A stretch of 64,000 nucleotides of DNA from DASRBN01 sp035294305 (GCA_035294305.1 DATGLD010000008.1:186001-250000); one strand, 5' to 3'; positions 17,449 to 26,976 are shown, counted from the stretch's first letter. Notes: generated from the sequence alone by a model not told the origin. Program-made: numbers and translations.

Positions 17449-17514
17449 GCGAAGAAAACTGGCGCAAAGTTTCGTACTTTCAAGGTTGTTCCAGTCTCCA
17501 TCTCTTGATAAGCT
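17449..17514 (+). promoter_or_regulatory. Conserved upstream element of the first NRPS gene
   Basis: Aligns without gaps to 19534-19599 upstream of the second NRPS gene. The block TTTCGTACTTTCAAGGTTGT matches 18 of 20 positions, and TCTCTTGATAAGCT, eight bases after a slightly longer 23-base block, matches 12 of 14. TTGATA could be a -35 box. It is the best candidate for a shared binding site or promoter of the cluster. Confidence 0.6.
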
Positions 17515-17565
17515 ATCTTTATGCATATGTGAAAATTCATAATAGAAATCTCGGAGAACATATAC

Positions 17566-19428
17566 ATGGTTGTAGATGATTATCCATCCGATCAATCGAT
17601 CCATCAACTTTTCGAAGCTCAAGTCGCGCGCACGCCCCTTCGCGCCGCTCTCATCTCTGGGCAGCAGCGCATAACCTACCAGGAATTGAACCGGCAAGCC
17701 AATCGACTGGCGGCCTATTTGTGTCGTTCAGGGGTAGGAAGAGAAGCACTGATCGGCATTTGCATGCAACGTTCGATAGAGATGGTTATCGGACTGCTTG
17801 GCATTCTCAAGGCCAACGCTGCCTACGTGCCGCTTGATCCGGCTTATCCCCGCGAACGCCTCGCTTTCATGCTCGATGACGCTCGCCCGGCAATTTTGCT
17901 AACGCAGCAGCATCTCGCGGCACGGCTTCCCTCACATGAGCGGACCATCTGCCTGGATAGAGACTGGCAGGCGATTGCTCAAGAAAGTGAAGAAAATGTT
18001 TCCGGTGGCGTAGGCGGCGACCATATTGCCTATATGCTCTACACTTCCGGTTCTACTGGCGTGCCCAAGGGGGTTCTTGGAACGCATCGCGCGGCAATCA
18101 ATCGCTTTTGCTGGATGTGGAATGCCTACCCATTTGAGCAGCACGAAGTTTGTTGCCAGAAAACGTCGTTAAGTTTTGTGGACTCGGTCTGGGAAATTTT
18201 CGGGCCGCTTCTCCAGGGTATCCCGGTGGTCATCATTCCTGACCCGCTAGTCAAGGACTCCCGGCAACTACTTCAGACGCTGGCCGCCCATGCCGTTACC
18301 CGTATCGTACTTGTTCCATCGCTTCTACGGGTGCTATTGGAATCCGAAAATCTACAGAATTCGTTACCCTGCCTGAAGTACTGGACCAGCAGCGGCGAAA
18401 CGCTATCTGTGGACCTGGCGCAGCGCTTTCTCAGGCAGATGCCCAATAGCATACTCCTCAACCTGTATGGTTCCTCGGAAGTGGCCGCCGATGTGACGTT
18501 TTATGATGTGCGCAACTATACCTCGCAAACCAGCATTCCCATTGGCCGTCCGATTGCCAATACGCAGATCTACCTGCTGGATGAGCAGATGCTGCCGGTC
18601 CCTAGTGGCGCTCCAGGAGAGCTTTATGCGGGGGGAGATGGCCTGGCACGCGGCTATTTCAATCGTCCGGAGCTAACCGCCTCCCGCTTCGTCCCCGACC
18701 CCTTTACTGGCAAACCGGGAGCGCGGCTTTACAGGACAGGCGATATAGCCCGCTACCTTGATGACGGCAATATCGAATACCTGGGCCGCCTCGATCACCA
18801 GGTGAAGTTGCGCGGCGTACGTGTTGAACTGGGCGAGATCGAATCGGTATTGGGACAGCATCCCGCCATACGCCAGGTGGTAGTGGTAGCCCGTGAAGAC
18901 GCACCCAGTGATAAGCGCCTGCTGGCCTATGTTGTCTCGCATGAAAAGCAGAGCGCTTCCCCAGATGAACTGCAGAAGCATATGCTGGAGCGCCTGCCGG
19001 ATTATATGGTGCCCTCGGCCTTTGTATTCCTTGAACAGTTGCCACTGACGCCAAATGGGAAGTTGGATCGACAGGCGCTGCCGGTACCCGTGCTGGCACG
19101 CCCGGCGCTCTCCTCAGACTTCCTGGCTGCCCGCACTCCAATTGAGGAGGCCATCGCCGCCATCTGGTCACAGGCGCTGGGAATTGAGCAGATTGGCGTG
19201 CACGACAACTTCTTCGAGTTAGGCGGCCATTCTCTGCTTGCCATGCAAATACTTTCGCGACTACAAGCCGATTTTTCGATAGAGTTGCCGGTGCACCGCT
19301 TCCTGGAGGCTCCCACTGTCGCGCAACTCGCGGAAATGCTCCAACAAGGTCAAAACAATGGCTCAACGTCTCATAAACCTTCACTGCGGTCTATTTCACG
19401 CGAGGCGTACCGGATGCCTTCATCTTGA
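17566..19428 (+). CDS. NRPS adenylation-PCP protein, pocket resembling beta-alanine specificity
   Basis: 620 residues: an adenylation domain (about 10-510) with YTSGSTGVPKG (A3), GELYAGGDGLARGYFNRPE (A5/A6), YRTGDIARYL (A7), GRLDHQVKLRGVRVELGEIE (A8) and LTPNGKLDRQALP (A10), then a carrier domain with DNFFELGGHSLL, pantetheine Ser556. There is no condensation domain, so it is a loading module or a stand-alone carrier. Aligned to GrsA, the pocket reads V235 D236 W239 V278 T299 S301 L322 A330 D331 K517. Asp is displaced from 235 to 236 (SFVDSVWEIF), the arrangement of beta-alanine-activating domains; from memory the bleomycin beta-alanine code is VDWVISLADK, differing at one position. GGAGA precedes the ATG. 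Confidence 0.88.
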   Translation: MVVDDYPSDQSIHQLFEAQVARTPLRAALISGQQRITYQELNRQANRLAAYLCRSGVGREALIGICMQRSIEMVIGLLGILKANAAYVPLDPAYPRERLAFMLDDARPAILLTQQHLAARLPSHERTICLDRDWQAIAQESEENVSGGVGGDHIAYMLYTSGSTGVPKGVLGTHRAAINRFCWMWNAYPFEQHEVCCQKTSLSFVDSVWEIFGPLLQGIPVVIIPDPLVKDSRQLLQTLAAHAVTRIVLVPSLLRVLLESENLQNSLPCLKYWTSSGETLSVDLAQRFLRQMPNSILLNLYGSSEVAADVTFYDVRNYTSQTSIPIGRPIANTQIYLLDEQMLPVPSGAPGELYAGGDGLARGYFNRPELTASRFVPDPFTGKPGARLYRTGDIARYLDDGNIEYLGRLDHQVKLRGVRVELGEIESVLGQHPAIRQVVVVAREDAPSDKRLLAYVVSHEKQSASPDELQKHMLERLPDYMVPSAFVFLEQLPLTPNGKLDRQALPVPVLARPALSSDFLAARTPIEEAIAAIWSQALGIEQIGVHDNFFELGGHSLLAMQILSRLQADFSIELPVHRFLEAPTVAQLAEMLQQGQNNGSTSHKPSLRSISREAYRMPSS

Positions 19429-19772
19429 TAGAGCTAGAGGTGTAATGGGCCAGCAGGTGATCGCAAGGGAAATCCCTACGCGCTTTTCTTTAGCTGGCCC
19501 CCACCCTCTACCTGAAATCACCTATAAAAATCCGCGAAAAAACTCATTGCAAAATTTCGTGCTTTCATGGTTGTCCCTGGCCGGTTCTCTTGTTAAACTC
19601 TGTTACAAAGAGTACAGGGAAATCTCTTTCTTTAAATCACAATCATTTCGTGTAAGCCTCCGCTGCGATCCATCGTTCGCGAGGCCTATAGCGTACATTC
19701 GACCGATTCTCCTCACAAGGGAGAAGTAAACGGGAAGTAATCAAGTAGCAACGATTTCAAGAGGATAATATA
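19429..19772. other. 344-base gap between the NRPS genes
   Basis: Holds the second copy of the shared upstream element (19534-19599) and no credible gene. The gap suggests the second NRPS gene has its own promoter. Confidence 0.6.
19534..19599 (+). promoter_or_regulatory. Conserved upstream element of the second NRPS gene
   Basis: Copy of the element at 17449-17514, with TTTCGTGCTTTCATGGTTGT followed at the same spacing by TCTCTTGTTAAACT. The distance to the start codon is 173 bases here versus 52 in the first copy. Confidence 0.6.
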
Positions 19773-22700
19773 ATGACCCTGACTTCCGGGACACCTCTGT
19801 CAAAGCGGCAAGATATCTATGCCTTTCCTGCTTCCCTTGCACAGCAAGGTCTCTGGTATATCGATCAACTACATTCACGCAGTACGATTTATAACCTGTT
19901 CTCCACGCTGCGCATCCGCACTACAGTCAACATAGATGCCCTTGCTCGTAGCATCCAGGCGATCATTCAACGTCATGAAGCACTGCGCACAATTTTTGTG
20001 ACGCGCAATGGCCAGCCCTTGCAAGTGATCCTTCCACATCTGGAGGTGCCACTTGCGGTTGTGGACCTGGAACATCTGCCTGAAACGCGGCGACTCGCCG
20101 AAATGCTGCGACTCGCGAACGCGGAGGTGCAGCATCCTTTCGACCTGGCTCACGGCCCTCTGCTGCGTACCACCCTCTTCCAGTTGGGAGCGAAGGAATT
20201 TCTTCTGTTGCTGACCATTCACCATATCATCTACGATGGCTGGTCGGCGCATGTGTTCTTTCGCGAACTGGCCGCGTATTATCAGGCTTTTGATAAAGAT
20301 TCGCCGGTCGCATTACCCGCATTACCTGTTCAGTATGTCGATTTCGCCGTCTGGCAGCGTGAATGGTTGAGCGGTGAGAGGCTTGATGAACTGCTTGCCT
20401 ACTGGAAGCAGCAACTGGCCGGCGCACCTGCCCTGCTCGAACTCCCAACTGATCGACCGCGACCGGCAATCCCAACCAGCAGGGGTTCCCTGCGTCTCTT
20501 TCAGTTCTCAAAAGTATTCGCCGGGGCGCTGAAAGCCCTGAGCCGGCAGGAAAAGGTCAGCTTCTTCACAACACTGGTCGCTTCCTTCCAGACATTGCTA
20601 TATCGCTATACCGGGCAGGAGGATTTGCTGCTGGGTACCGATACCGCTGATCGCGGCCAGGCGGGAACCGAAGATTTGATCGGTTTTTTCGTCAACACCC
20701 TGGTATTGCGTTGTAATCTCTCTGGCAATCCTACCTTTCGTGAACTCCTGGGCCGGGTGCGCCAGGTCATCCTTGAGGCTTACGCGCATCAAGCTCTGCC
20801 CATCGAAGTGCTCGCTCGCGAACTGCAGCCCGACCGCTCCCTGGGCCAGAATCCTTTTTTCCAGGTCATGTTGTCGCTCGATCTCTCATCCCCTGATCTG
20901 CCGTCGGATTGGGAACTGCTGCCATTAGAATTAAAAACCGGTTCTGCCAAGTTCGACCTCTCATTCGAGATGCAGGACCGGCCAGAGGGACTGCTTATAT
21001 TCCTGGAGTACAATACTGATCTCTTCGATGAAGCAACCATTGTACGCATGATGGGCCATTGGCAGCGCCTGTTAGAAGGAATTGTCACCGACCCCCAGCA
21101 ACATATTGCTGACCTACCACTCTTGACTGCCGCCGAATGGCAGCGGCAGATTATTGACTGGAACGCCACTACGGCAGACTTCCCCCAACATCGCTGCTTC
21201 CCCCAGTTATTTGAAGAACAGGTTGCCCGTACGCCCGGCGCTATCGCTGTCGTCTGCGAACAAGAGCGCCTCACCTACTGGCAGCTGAACCGGCGTGCGA
21301 ATCACCTGGCGCGCCATTTGCGAGACCGCGGCGTCGGCCCCGGCGCCATCGTCCCTCTCCTCGCGGAACGCGGCAGCGCCTTTATCATCGCCATGCTAGG
21401 CATCATGAAAGCAGGGGGAGCCTATCTCCCGCTCGACCCGCGTCACCCTGCCGCGCGCCTGCGCCAGATGCTTGAGCATAGCGGCTCGCATTTTCTGCTT
21501 ACCACGAAAAAGCTTGCCCCCATCGTGTCTGAGATCGTTGGCCCCAATCCCAGTCCTTGTCGCAGGGACAGTGCCTCATGCCTGTCCTCTCCCTGGCATG
21601 ATCGATCTGGTCCCTACGAAATTTTTTACCTTGAGGATATTTTTGCCATAGCGGATACACGCCTGGCTCATGACAATTTGCCCGCGTGCGCGGCCCCTCG
21701 TAACCTGGCGTATGTCATTTATACGTCTGGCTCGACGGGAACTCCCAAGGGAGCGATGATCGAGCATCGCGGGATGTTGAACCATCTCTATGCCAAGGTT
21801 TCCGCGCTCGAACTCTCCGCGTCCGATCGGGTAGCGCAGACGGCTTCGCAATGTTTTGATATCTCCGTCTGGCAATTCCTGGCCGCCTTGCTCGTAGGTG
21901 GTCGCGTACACATCTTTCCTGACGAGGTGGCTCATCATCCAGTGCAGCTCCTCGAGCAGGTTGATCAGCACGAAATCTCCATCCTCGAAACCGTGCCGTC
22001 CCTGCTGCGCGTCATGCTCGAGTCCATCGAAAATGGAAGCAATATCTATCCGCGCCTGGAACACCTGCGCTGGCTTATTCCAACGGGAGAAGCCTTGCCC
22101 CCAGAGTTCTGTAAAAGATGGTTGAACATCTATCCCGCTATTCCTTTGTTAAATGCCTATGGACCTACCGAGTGCTCGGATGATGTCACACACTTCCCTA
22201 TCCATCATCCTCTTACCAGCCAGCAGCTTCATACTCCCATCGGCCGGCCGATTCAGAACACGCAACTCTACGTCCTTGACCGGCATTTACATCCTGTACC
22301 TGTTGGCGTCAATGGCGAATTGTACATAGGCGGAGTAGGCGTAGGTCGCGGCTACCTCAATGACCCGCAGCGAACAGCTGCATCATTTGTACCGAACCCG
22401 TTCGTAAGGGCCGGATTGATCACATCTTCCGCTGGACAGGCGACTGATCTTGCACCATGCGGCGAAAGGCTCTATAAAACTGGTGACCTGGTTCGTTACC
22501 TCTCCGATGGCACCATCCAGTTCCTTGGCCGTATCGATCACCAGGTCAAGATACGTGGCTATCGCATCGAACTGGGGGAAATCGAATCCGTGTTGCGCCA
22601 GCACAACAGCGTGCAGGATGTCGTTGTCATCGTTCGCGAGGATACATCCGGCAACAAATCGCTTGTCGCCTATGTCGTAGCATCCTCGGATGTCACTGCG

Positions 22701-23249
22701 AACGAACTTCGAACCTCTCTAAAGCAAAATTTGCCCGATTACATGATTCCTGCCGCCATCGTGCTGCTCGGATCGCTACCGCTCACGGCGAACGGCAAAG
22801 TAAATCGCCACGCCTTACCCGCCCCGGAGAACGAGCGATTCGAGCGAGATGGACGCTTTGTAGCCGCTACTCAACCTATCCAGCAGCAGCTCGTCCAGAT
22901 CTGGGAGGAACTCCTGCCGGTTCGACCCATCGGCATTCAGGATAACTTTTTCGAGATCGGGGGCCATTCTCTCCTTCTCGTTCGCCTGCTTGGTCGCATC
23001 GAGCAAGTCTTCGGCAAAAAGATTCCCACAGCTACCCTGCTGGCTACGCCGACGATTGAGCAACTGGCTCATATCCTGACTGCCGAAACCGCTAGGGACC
23101 CCGCGCCCGTGGGAGCCGCGGTAGCCGGGGACGCCTCGCTAAATGGGCATGTCAAAGGGCTGAAACGCGCTTCGCCCCGCTCTGCTGAGAAGCCAGTATT
23201 GTCTTCTATGAAGGCGATCTGGAAAAGATCGCGTCCTGGAAAGGCTTAA
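19773..23249 (+). CDS. NRPS condensation-adenylation-PCP protein
   Basis: 1158 residues. The condensation domain (about 15-440) has the catalytic motif HHIIYDG at 150-156. The adenylation domain (about 460-1010) has YTSGSTGTPKG, GELYIGGVGVGRGYLN, YKTGDLVRYL, GRIDHQVKIRGYRIELGEIE and LTANGKVNRHALP. The carrier domain has DNFFEIGGHSLL, Ser1066. There is no thioesterase or reductase domain, so release must occur in trans or by another route. The aligned pocket reads D235 I236 W239 E278 I299 T301 A322 D330 D331 K517; three acidic side-pocket residues suggest a basic side chain, and an SbnA/SbnB pair for 2,3-diaminopropionate lies at 37 kb. A family A repeat encodes about residues 597-606. Confidence 0.9.
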   Translation: MTLTSGTPLSKRQDIYAFPASLAQQGLWYIDQLHSRSTIYNLFSTLRIRTTVNIDALARSIQAIIQRHEALRTIFVTRNGQPLQVILPHLEVPLAVVDLEHLPETRRLAEMLRLANAEVQHPFDLAHGPLLRTTLFQLGAKEFLLLLTIHHIIYDGWSAHVFFRELAAYYQAFDKDSPVALPALPVQYVDFAVWQREWLSGERLDELLAYWKQQLAGAPALLELPTDRPRPAIPTSRGSLRLFQFSKVFAGALKALSRQEKVSFFTTLVASFQTLLYRYTGQEDLLLGTDTADRGQAGTEDLIGFFVNTLVLRCNLSGNPTFRELLGRVRQVILEAYAHQALPIEVLARELQPDRSLGQNPFFQVMLSLDLSSPDLPSDWELLPLELKTGSAKFDLSFEMQDRPEGLLIFLEYNTDLFDEATIVRMMGHWQRLLEGIVTDPQQHIADLPLLTAAEWQRQIIDWNATTADFPQHRCFPQLFEEQVARTPGAIAVVCEQERLTYWQLNRRANHLARHLRDRGVGPGAIVPLLAERGSAFIIAMLGIMKAGGAYLPLDPRHPAARLRQMLEHSGSHFLLTTKKLAPIVSEIVGPNPSPCRRDSASCLSSPWHDRSGPYEIFYLEDIFAIADTRLAHDNLPACAAPRNLAYVIYTSGSTGTPKGAMIEHRGMLNHLYAKVSALELSASDRVAQTASQCFDISVWQFLAALLVGGRVHIFPDEVAHHPVQLLEQVDQHEISILETVPSLLRVMLESIENGSNIYPRLEHLRWLIPTGEALPPEFCKRWLNIYPAIPLLNAYGPTECSDDVTHFPIHHPLTSQQLHTPIGRPIQNTQLYVLDRHLHPVPVGVNGELYIGGVGVGRGYLNDPQRTAASFVPNPFVRAGLITSSAGQATDLAPCGERLYKTGDLVRYLSDGTIQFLGRIDHQVKIRGYRIELGEIESVLRQHNSVQDVVVIVREDTSGNKSLVAYVVASSDVTANELRTSLKQNLPDYMIPAAIVLLGSLPLTANGKVNRHALPAPENERFERDGRFVAATQPIQQQLVQIWEELLPVRPIGIQDNFFEIGGHSLLLVRLLGRIEQVFGKKIPTATLLATPTIEQLAHILTAETARDPAPVGAAVAGDASLNGHVKGLKRASPRSAEKPVLSSMKAIWKRSRPGKA
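21563..21587. repeat. Family A repeat inside the NRPS adenylation domain
   Basis: In-frame copy of CAGGGACAGTGCCTCATGCC in the variable stretch between motifs A2 and A3. It encodes CRRDSASCLS, unlike the surrounding hydrophobic core sequence. Reading frame is maintained. Confidence 0.8.
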
Positions 23250-23280
23250 AATACCATCAATGCTTGAAAAAGGAGATCAT

Positions 23281-23481
23281 ATGAGCAATAATAATGAGCA
23301 GAACGATAACATCACCTACAAAGTAGTTGTCAACCATGAAGAGCAGTATTCGATCTGGCCTGCCTCCCGCGAAAATGCCCCCGGCTGGCGCGATGCGGGC
23401 AAGACTGGTTTAAAAGCGGAATGCCTGGCGTATATCAAAGAAGTCTGGACCGACATGAGGCCGCTTAGCCTCAGGACGTAG
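23281..23481 (+). CDS. MbtH-family NRPS chaperone
   Basis: 66 residues with the family signature: VVVNHEEQYSIWP, then PGWRDAGKTG, and the C-terminal ECLAYIKEVWTDMRPLSLR. MbtH-like proteins bind adenylation domains and are often required for their solubility and activity. The ATG at 23281 is chosen over an earlier in-frame ATG at 23260 because AAAAGGAGATCAT precedes it. It follows the C-A-PCP gene by 31 bases on the same strand and is almost certainly cotranscribed with it. This firmly marks the locus as a functional NRPS cluster. Confidence 0.93.
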   Translation: MSNNNEQNDNITYKVVVNHEEQYSIWPASRENAPGWRDAGKTGLKAECLAYIKEVWTDMRPLSLRT

Positions 23482-23483
23482 GC

Positions 23484-24563
23484 ATGGTAATGAACACTAC
23501 TTCCGGGCAAGGCAGGAGAAAATCCAATCTCTTCATCGTTCTTCTTCTCCTCCTGCTATCAATGGGAATCTCCGGATATTGGCTCAACAACGTCAGCGAT
23601 AAGCCGGTTATCTATACATTTCCTCCATCGCTCTCAAAGATTGTCTATGGCGTCAACGTTGATATAAGCGCCATGATCGCTGGTTCAGGCTATACGGTCT
23701 GGGACCCGCAAGGAGGGGATTTCTTCGATCTAGCTTCCCGGCTGGGTATCAATACGTTGCGCATCACCGATGTTCGTTGGGCTACTACTGGTCAGATGCG
23801 TACCAGGGCAATCTGGAGGCAGGTCTTCGATGAGGCCGCGCGTCATCATATCAACATTATCCTGTTACTGGCGGATGGTGGCGATAAATCGGCCCTGGAG
23901 GAAGCCCATACTCTGCTAGGCGATTATGGGCTGGCCTCCGCGCCCGCACTCTGGATGGTAGACCTGGCCAATGAACCGGATGTAAGCGATCCTCAACAGA
24001 TGCGAGAACTGCAACAGGAGGCATCATATATTCACCAGGTAACCCCTAAAATTCCCGTTACCATAGGAGGTTGGAAGAGTGAGATCAAGGGATCGCCTGG
24101 CACCTACGATTGGCAAGACCCCGCGGATATACCGGAGTTCATTAAACTGGTGGATGTCGTTTCTCCTCACCTGTACGGATTTGAGCAGGACGCGCAAAAT
24201 GACGTAACGCCTGCTCAATTGACGCAGCGATTCCTTGCCGCCGTCCTGCAACAGGCGCGGGGCAAACCCGTGTTGCTCGAAGAATTCGGCGCTAGCAATG
24301 GATTGGCGACAACCACTGCCGCTACGTCAACCGGAGGTCCTGCCTGGCAGGCTTCGGTCTACCAGAGCGTCTTAGCGCAGGTCACCGCTGAGCATGCTCA
24401 AGGCGTCATGGGAGCGGTGGCCTGGATTATCGCTCCCCGTCCCGTCTGGCCGAATTCTGATAGCTATCAGGGAGACATGACAGGCTGGGCTTTTGTCCTG
24501 AACCATGGCCAGCGTCTTTTACCCGCGGCGAAGGTATTTTCTACCATCCAGCATAGTGGATAG
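23484..24563 (+). CDS. GH5-like glycoside hydrolase, membrane anchored
   Basis: 359 residues: a basic N-terminus, one membrane segment (about 15-33) and an extracytoplasmic TIM-barrel domain. DLANEPDV places the acid/base Glu at 164 and LLEEFGAS places the nucleophile at Glu267, the GH5/clan-A pattern; SPHLYGF carries the usual His/Tyr of the active site. It probably cleaves beta-linked polysaccharide outside the membrane, as hydrolases of exopolysaccharide loci do. Only two bases separate it from the MbtH stop, so it may be on the NRPS transcript although its role fits the glycan locus. Substrate unknown. Confidence 0.75.
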   Translation: MVMNTTSGQGRRKSNLFIVLLLLLLSMGISGYWLNNVSDKPVIYTFPPSLSKIVYGVNVDISAMIAGSGYTVWDPQGGDFFDLASRLGINTLRITDVRWATTGQMRTRAIWRQVFDEAARHHINIILLLADGGDKSALEEAHTLLGDYGLASAPALWMVDLANEPDVSDPQQMRELQQEASYIHQVTPKIPVTIGGWKSEIKGSPGTYDWQDPADIPEFIKLVDVVSPHLYGFEQDAQNDVTPAQLTQRFLAAVLQQARGKPVLLEEFGASNGLATTTAATSTGGPAWQASVYQSVLAQVTAEHAQGVMGAVAWIIAPRPVWPNSDSYQGDMTGWAFVLNHGQRLLPAAKVFSTIQHSG

Positions 24564-24588
24564 ATACAAAGAAAGCATAGGCAGTTTC

Positions 24589-25692
24589 ATGGAGGTTCGA
24601 CACATTTCAGATAAAGTGGCGGCAAGTTCCACCTTGCGCGTAATTGACATTGACCCCCAAACCGACGCACGGTGGGAAGAACTGATGCGCAACACCCCGG
24701 CGAGCTGGGTCTATTACGCACCCGCCTGGTTGGGGGTCTTGCAAGAGGTATACGGCTACAAACCGGCTCACCTGGCCTGTGAGGATGAAACCAGCCGCTT
24801 AGTCGCCATCCTGCCACTCTTCTACCAGCATGGATGGCGTAGTGGCCGCATCATAAAATCCGCCTTTACCGGCCCGCTCACCAGTAGTGACGCTCCCCAC
24901 CTGGCTCTTTTACAAGCGGCCGTCGCTCGTACGCGCACGCGGTCGCTTGTTAAACTGCACCTTAAGCTGCCATCCAATGCCCTTGATGGGCTGGTGGAGG
25001 GTATGGTTGGCCGGCTCGCGTATTCGACATATATGCTGGCCCTGCCTGAGCAAGCCGGTTCCCTGCGCCTGGACCCCACTATTAAAAGAGCCATCAACAA
25101 AGCAATCAGGTCAGGCGTGGAGGTGCGCGAGGCGGAAACAGAAGCCGAGTTGCGGGCCTGGTACGAGTTGTACTTGCAGACGATGCGTAAATTCGCTGCC
25201 TTGCCCAATCCATACCGCTACTACAGGGTGGCATGGCAGCGGCTGCGCTCAAAAGGCATGTTGCGCCTGCTGCTGGCTGAGCACGTGGAGGCAGGGCACA
25301 GGAGGTTAATAGCTGGTTTCCTCTATCTCCTGTGGGGAGCGACCATTTCCTATGCCTGCGCAGGCTGGCGCGAAGAGGAGCAGGCCCTGCGCCCCAACGA
25401 TCTGTTGCACTGGCGTGCTATGCAAGATGCCTGCGCGGCAGGGATACGCTGGTATGATTTTGGCGATGTCGAACCGGGAAACAACGGACTGGCGCGCTAT
25501 AAGGCCAAGTGGGGGGCAGTGCCAACGCCGGTCTATGATTACAGTTACCCTCCGGCGCCCCAGGACGCGAGCGACATGCCGGCCCTTGTGAGTGATCGCG
25601 CGCCGCAGCTGATGCAACTCGCCTGGCGCTATTTTTCTGCCAGGACGGTGGGAGCGTTAAGTGATTGGTACTATGCCATGCATCTCTATTAA
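24589..25692 (+). CDS. FemAB/BioF2-like GNAT-fold transferase
   Basis: 367 residues. An N-terminal half with WVYYAPAWLGVLQEVYGY and a C-terminal GNAT half with GFLYLLWGATISYACAGW, LHWRAMQDACAAGIRWYDFG and GLARYKAKWGA are typical of the CelD/BcsL and FemAB-like family often found in polysaccharide loci. Members transfer an acyl or aminoacyl group to a sugar or peptidoglycan precursor, and several use aminoacyl-tRNA. The ATG at 24589 follows the GH5 stop by 25 bases; a longer start at 24505 would overlap it. It is the last plus-strand gene before the convergent glycan operon. Acceptor and donor are not predictable. Confidence 0.75.
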   Translation: MEVRHISDKVAASSTLRVIDIDPQTDARWEELMRNTPASWVYYAPAWLGVLQEVYGYKPAHLACEDETSRLVAILPLFYQHGWRSGRIIKSAFTGPLTSSDAPHLALLQAAVARTRTRSLVKLHLKLPSNALDGLVEGMVGRLAYSTYMLALPEQAGSLRLDPTIKRAINKAIRSGVEVREAETEAELRAWYELYLQTMRKFAALPNPYRYYRVAWQRLRSKGMLRLLLAEHVEAGHRRLIAGFLYLLWGATISYACAGWREEEQALRPNDLLHWRAMQDACAAGIRWYDFGDVEPGNNGLARYKAKWGAVPTPVYDYSYPPAPQDASDMPALVSDRAPQLMQLAWRYFSARTVGALSDWYYAMHLY

Positions 25693-25794
25693 AAACTCCT
25701 CTAGTGAAGTACCCAGGATACGGGGGACACTCCCCTGCTTATGATGAGCATACCCATGCTGTGCGGTCCAACAGCGTGTCATCCCGCTTATCCA

Positions 25795-26976
25795 TCAGAG
25801 GTTTGATCGCAATTCTGCAATCAGCGCCATATAGCCATCCACAGTGCGGTCCCAGGAATGTGGGTCGCGGTAGCGTCTGCCGCGTAGTTGCGCCACCTTT
25901 CGCAGCGCATCTCGCAAGGCCTCCACATCTCCTGGCGGCACGATGATGGTCCCTTCATACTCCGCGACGGCCTCAACTAAACCACCCACGCGCGTGACGA
26001 CGACGGGCAATCCGCAGCTCATAGCAATATGCAGAGCGCCACTGCTTGATGCCCGCCGGTAGGGCAGGATGGCGGCGTCGGCCGCGGCGAAGAATCCGGC
26101 CACCTCGTTGTCGGCTACATAGCGATTGACGAAGGTAATGCGCTCGCGATAGGGGCTTTGCTCGATAAGAGTGGCAGGTTGCGTGCATCCCTCCCAGGTT
26201 TCGCCGACGACGATGAGCCGGTAGCCTTCGATCTCGCTTGCGGGCAAGGCATTGAAGGCGCGGATGAGGTCTTCGAGTCCTTTATACGGGCGAATGAGGC
26301 CGAAGAACAGCAGCTTGCAGTCGCCGGCAAGGCATGCGGGCGATGATTCCTCGAACTGCTGTGCTTGTGGCTTTGTGCCTGCCGCATAAGAGGCATAGGG
26401 ACCGTGGCCGATCAGCGCGACGGGACGGGGTCCCAGGCGATAGGCACGGGTCAATAACTTACGGTCATGTTCCGAATGCACAACGTAGCCATGCGCGAGC
26501 CCTAGCAGCAGCGGGGCGAGCAATCGCACATAGGTGGAAACGAGCGGCAGTGTTGCCTCCCCAGGGTCAAGCACTTCATGAAACTCTATTACGACACGCG
26601 CGTGTAAGAGCCGGGCGGCAAGAGCGAGCAGGAGGTAGGAGTGCAGCACTGTTGCGCTCCACCATTGGAATGTGACAATGTCCGGGCGTTCGCGTCGCAG
26701 GAAGAGCAGCGCGCGCAGCATGCTGGGCAGCCAGTACCAATCGACGCCATCGAAGACACGCGCGCGGCTGTCGTATGCCAGCTGCGTGGTAATGGTGCCG
26801 ACGCGCCGGTGTCCTGGGTAGAGGCGGGTTGGCAACAACTGCCGCATCACGATGGCCGATACGGTGCAGTTGCTTGCCAGGGCATTGACCAGGTGGAGGG
26901 TGTAGTAGCTGATTCCTCCCAGGAAGCGTGTTCCCGCGCCAACGACGCATATCCGTAGTTGCCGGTCCTCTTTCAT
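25795..26976 (-). CDS. Glycosyltransferase family 4
   Basis: 393 residues with two Rossmann domains. The N-terminal RICVVGAGTRFLGGISYYT is the acceptor side. The C-terminal donor side has LLFFGLIRPYKGLEDLIRAF (about 224-243) and the nucleotide-sugar region PYRRASSSGALHIAMSCGLP, followed by VVTRVGGLVEAV. This is a GT-B retaining glycosyltransferase that adds one sugar to a lipid-linked glycan at the cytoplasmic face. Last gene of the nine-gene minus-strand run. The linked sugar cannot be deduced. Confidence 0.9.
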   Translation of the reverse strand: MKEDRQLRICVVGAGTRFLGGISYYTLHLVNALASNCTVSAIVMRQLLPTRLYPGHRRVGTITTQLAYDSRARVFDGVDWYWLPSMLRALLFLRRERPDIVTFQWWSATVLHSYLLLALAARLLHARVVIEFHEVLDPGEATLPLVSTYVRLLAPLLLGLAHGYVVHSEHDRKLLTRAYRLGPRPVALIGHGPYASYAAGTKPQAQQFEESSPACLAGDCKLLFFGLIRPYKGLEDLIRAFNALPASEIEGYRLIVVGETWEGCTQPATLIEQSPYRERITFVNRYVADNEVAGFFAAADAAILPYRRASSSGALHIAMSCGLPVVVTRVGGLVEAVAEYEGTIIVPPGDVEALRDALRKVAQLRGRRYRDPHSWDRTVDGYMALIAELRSNL

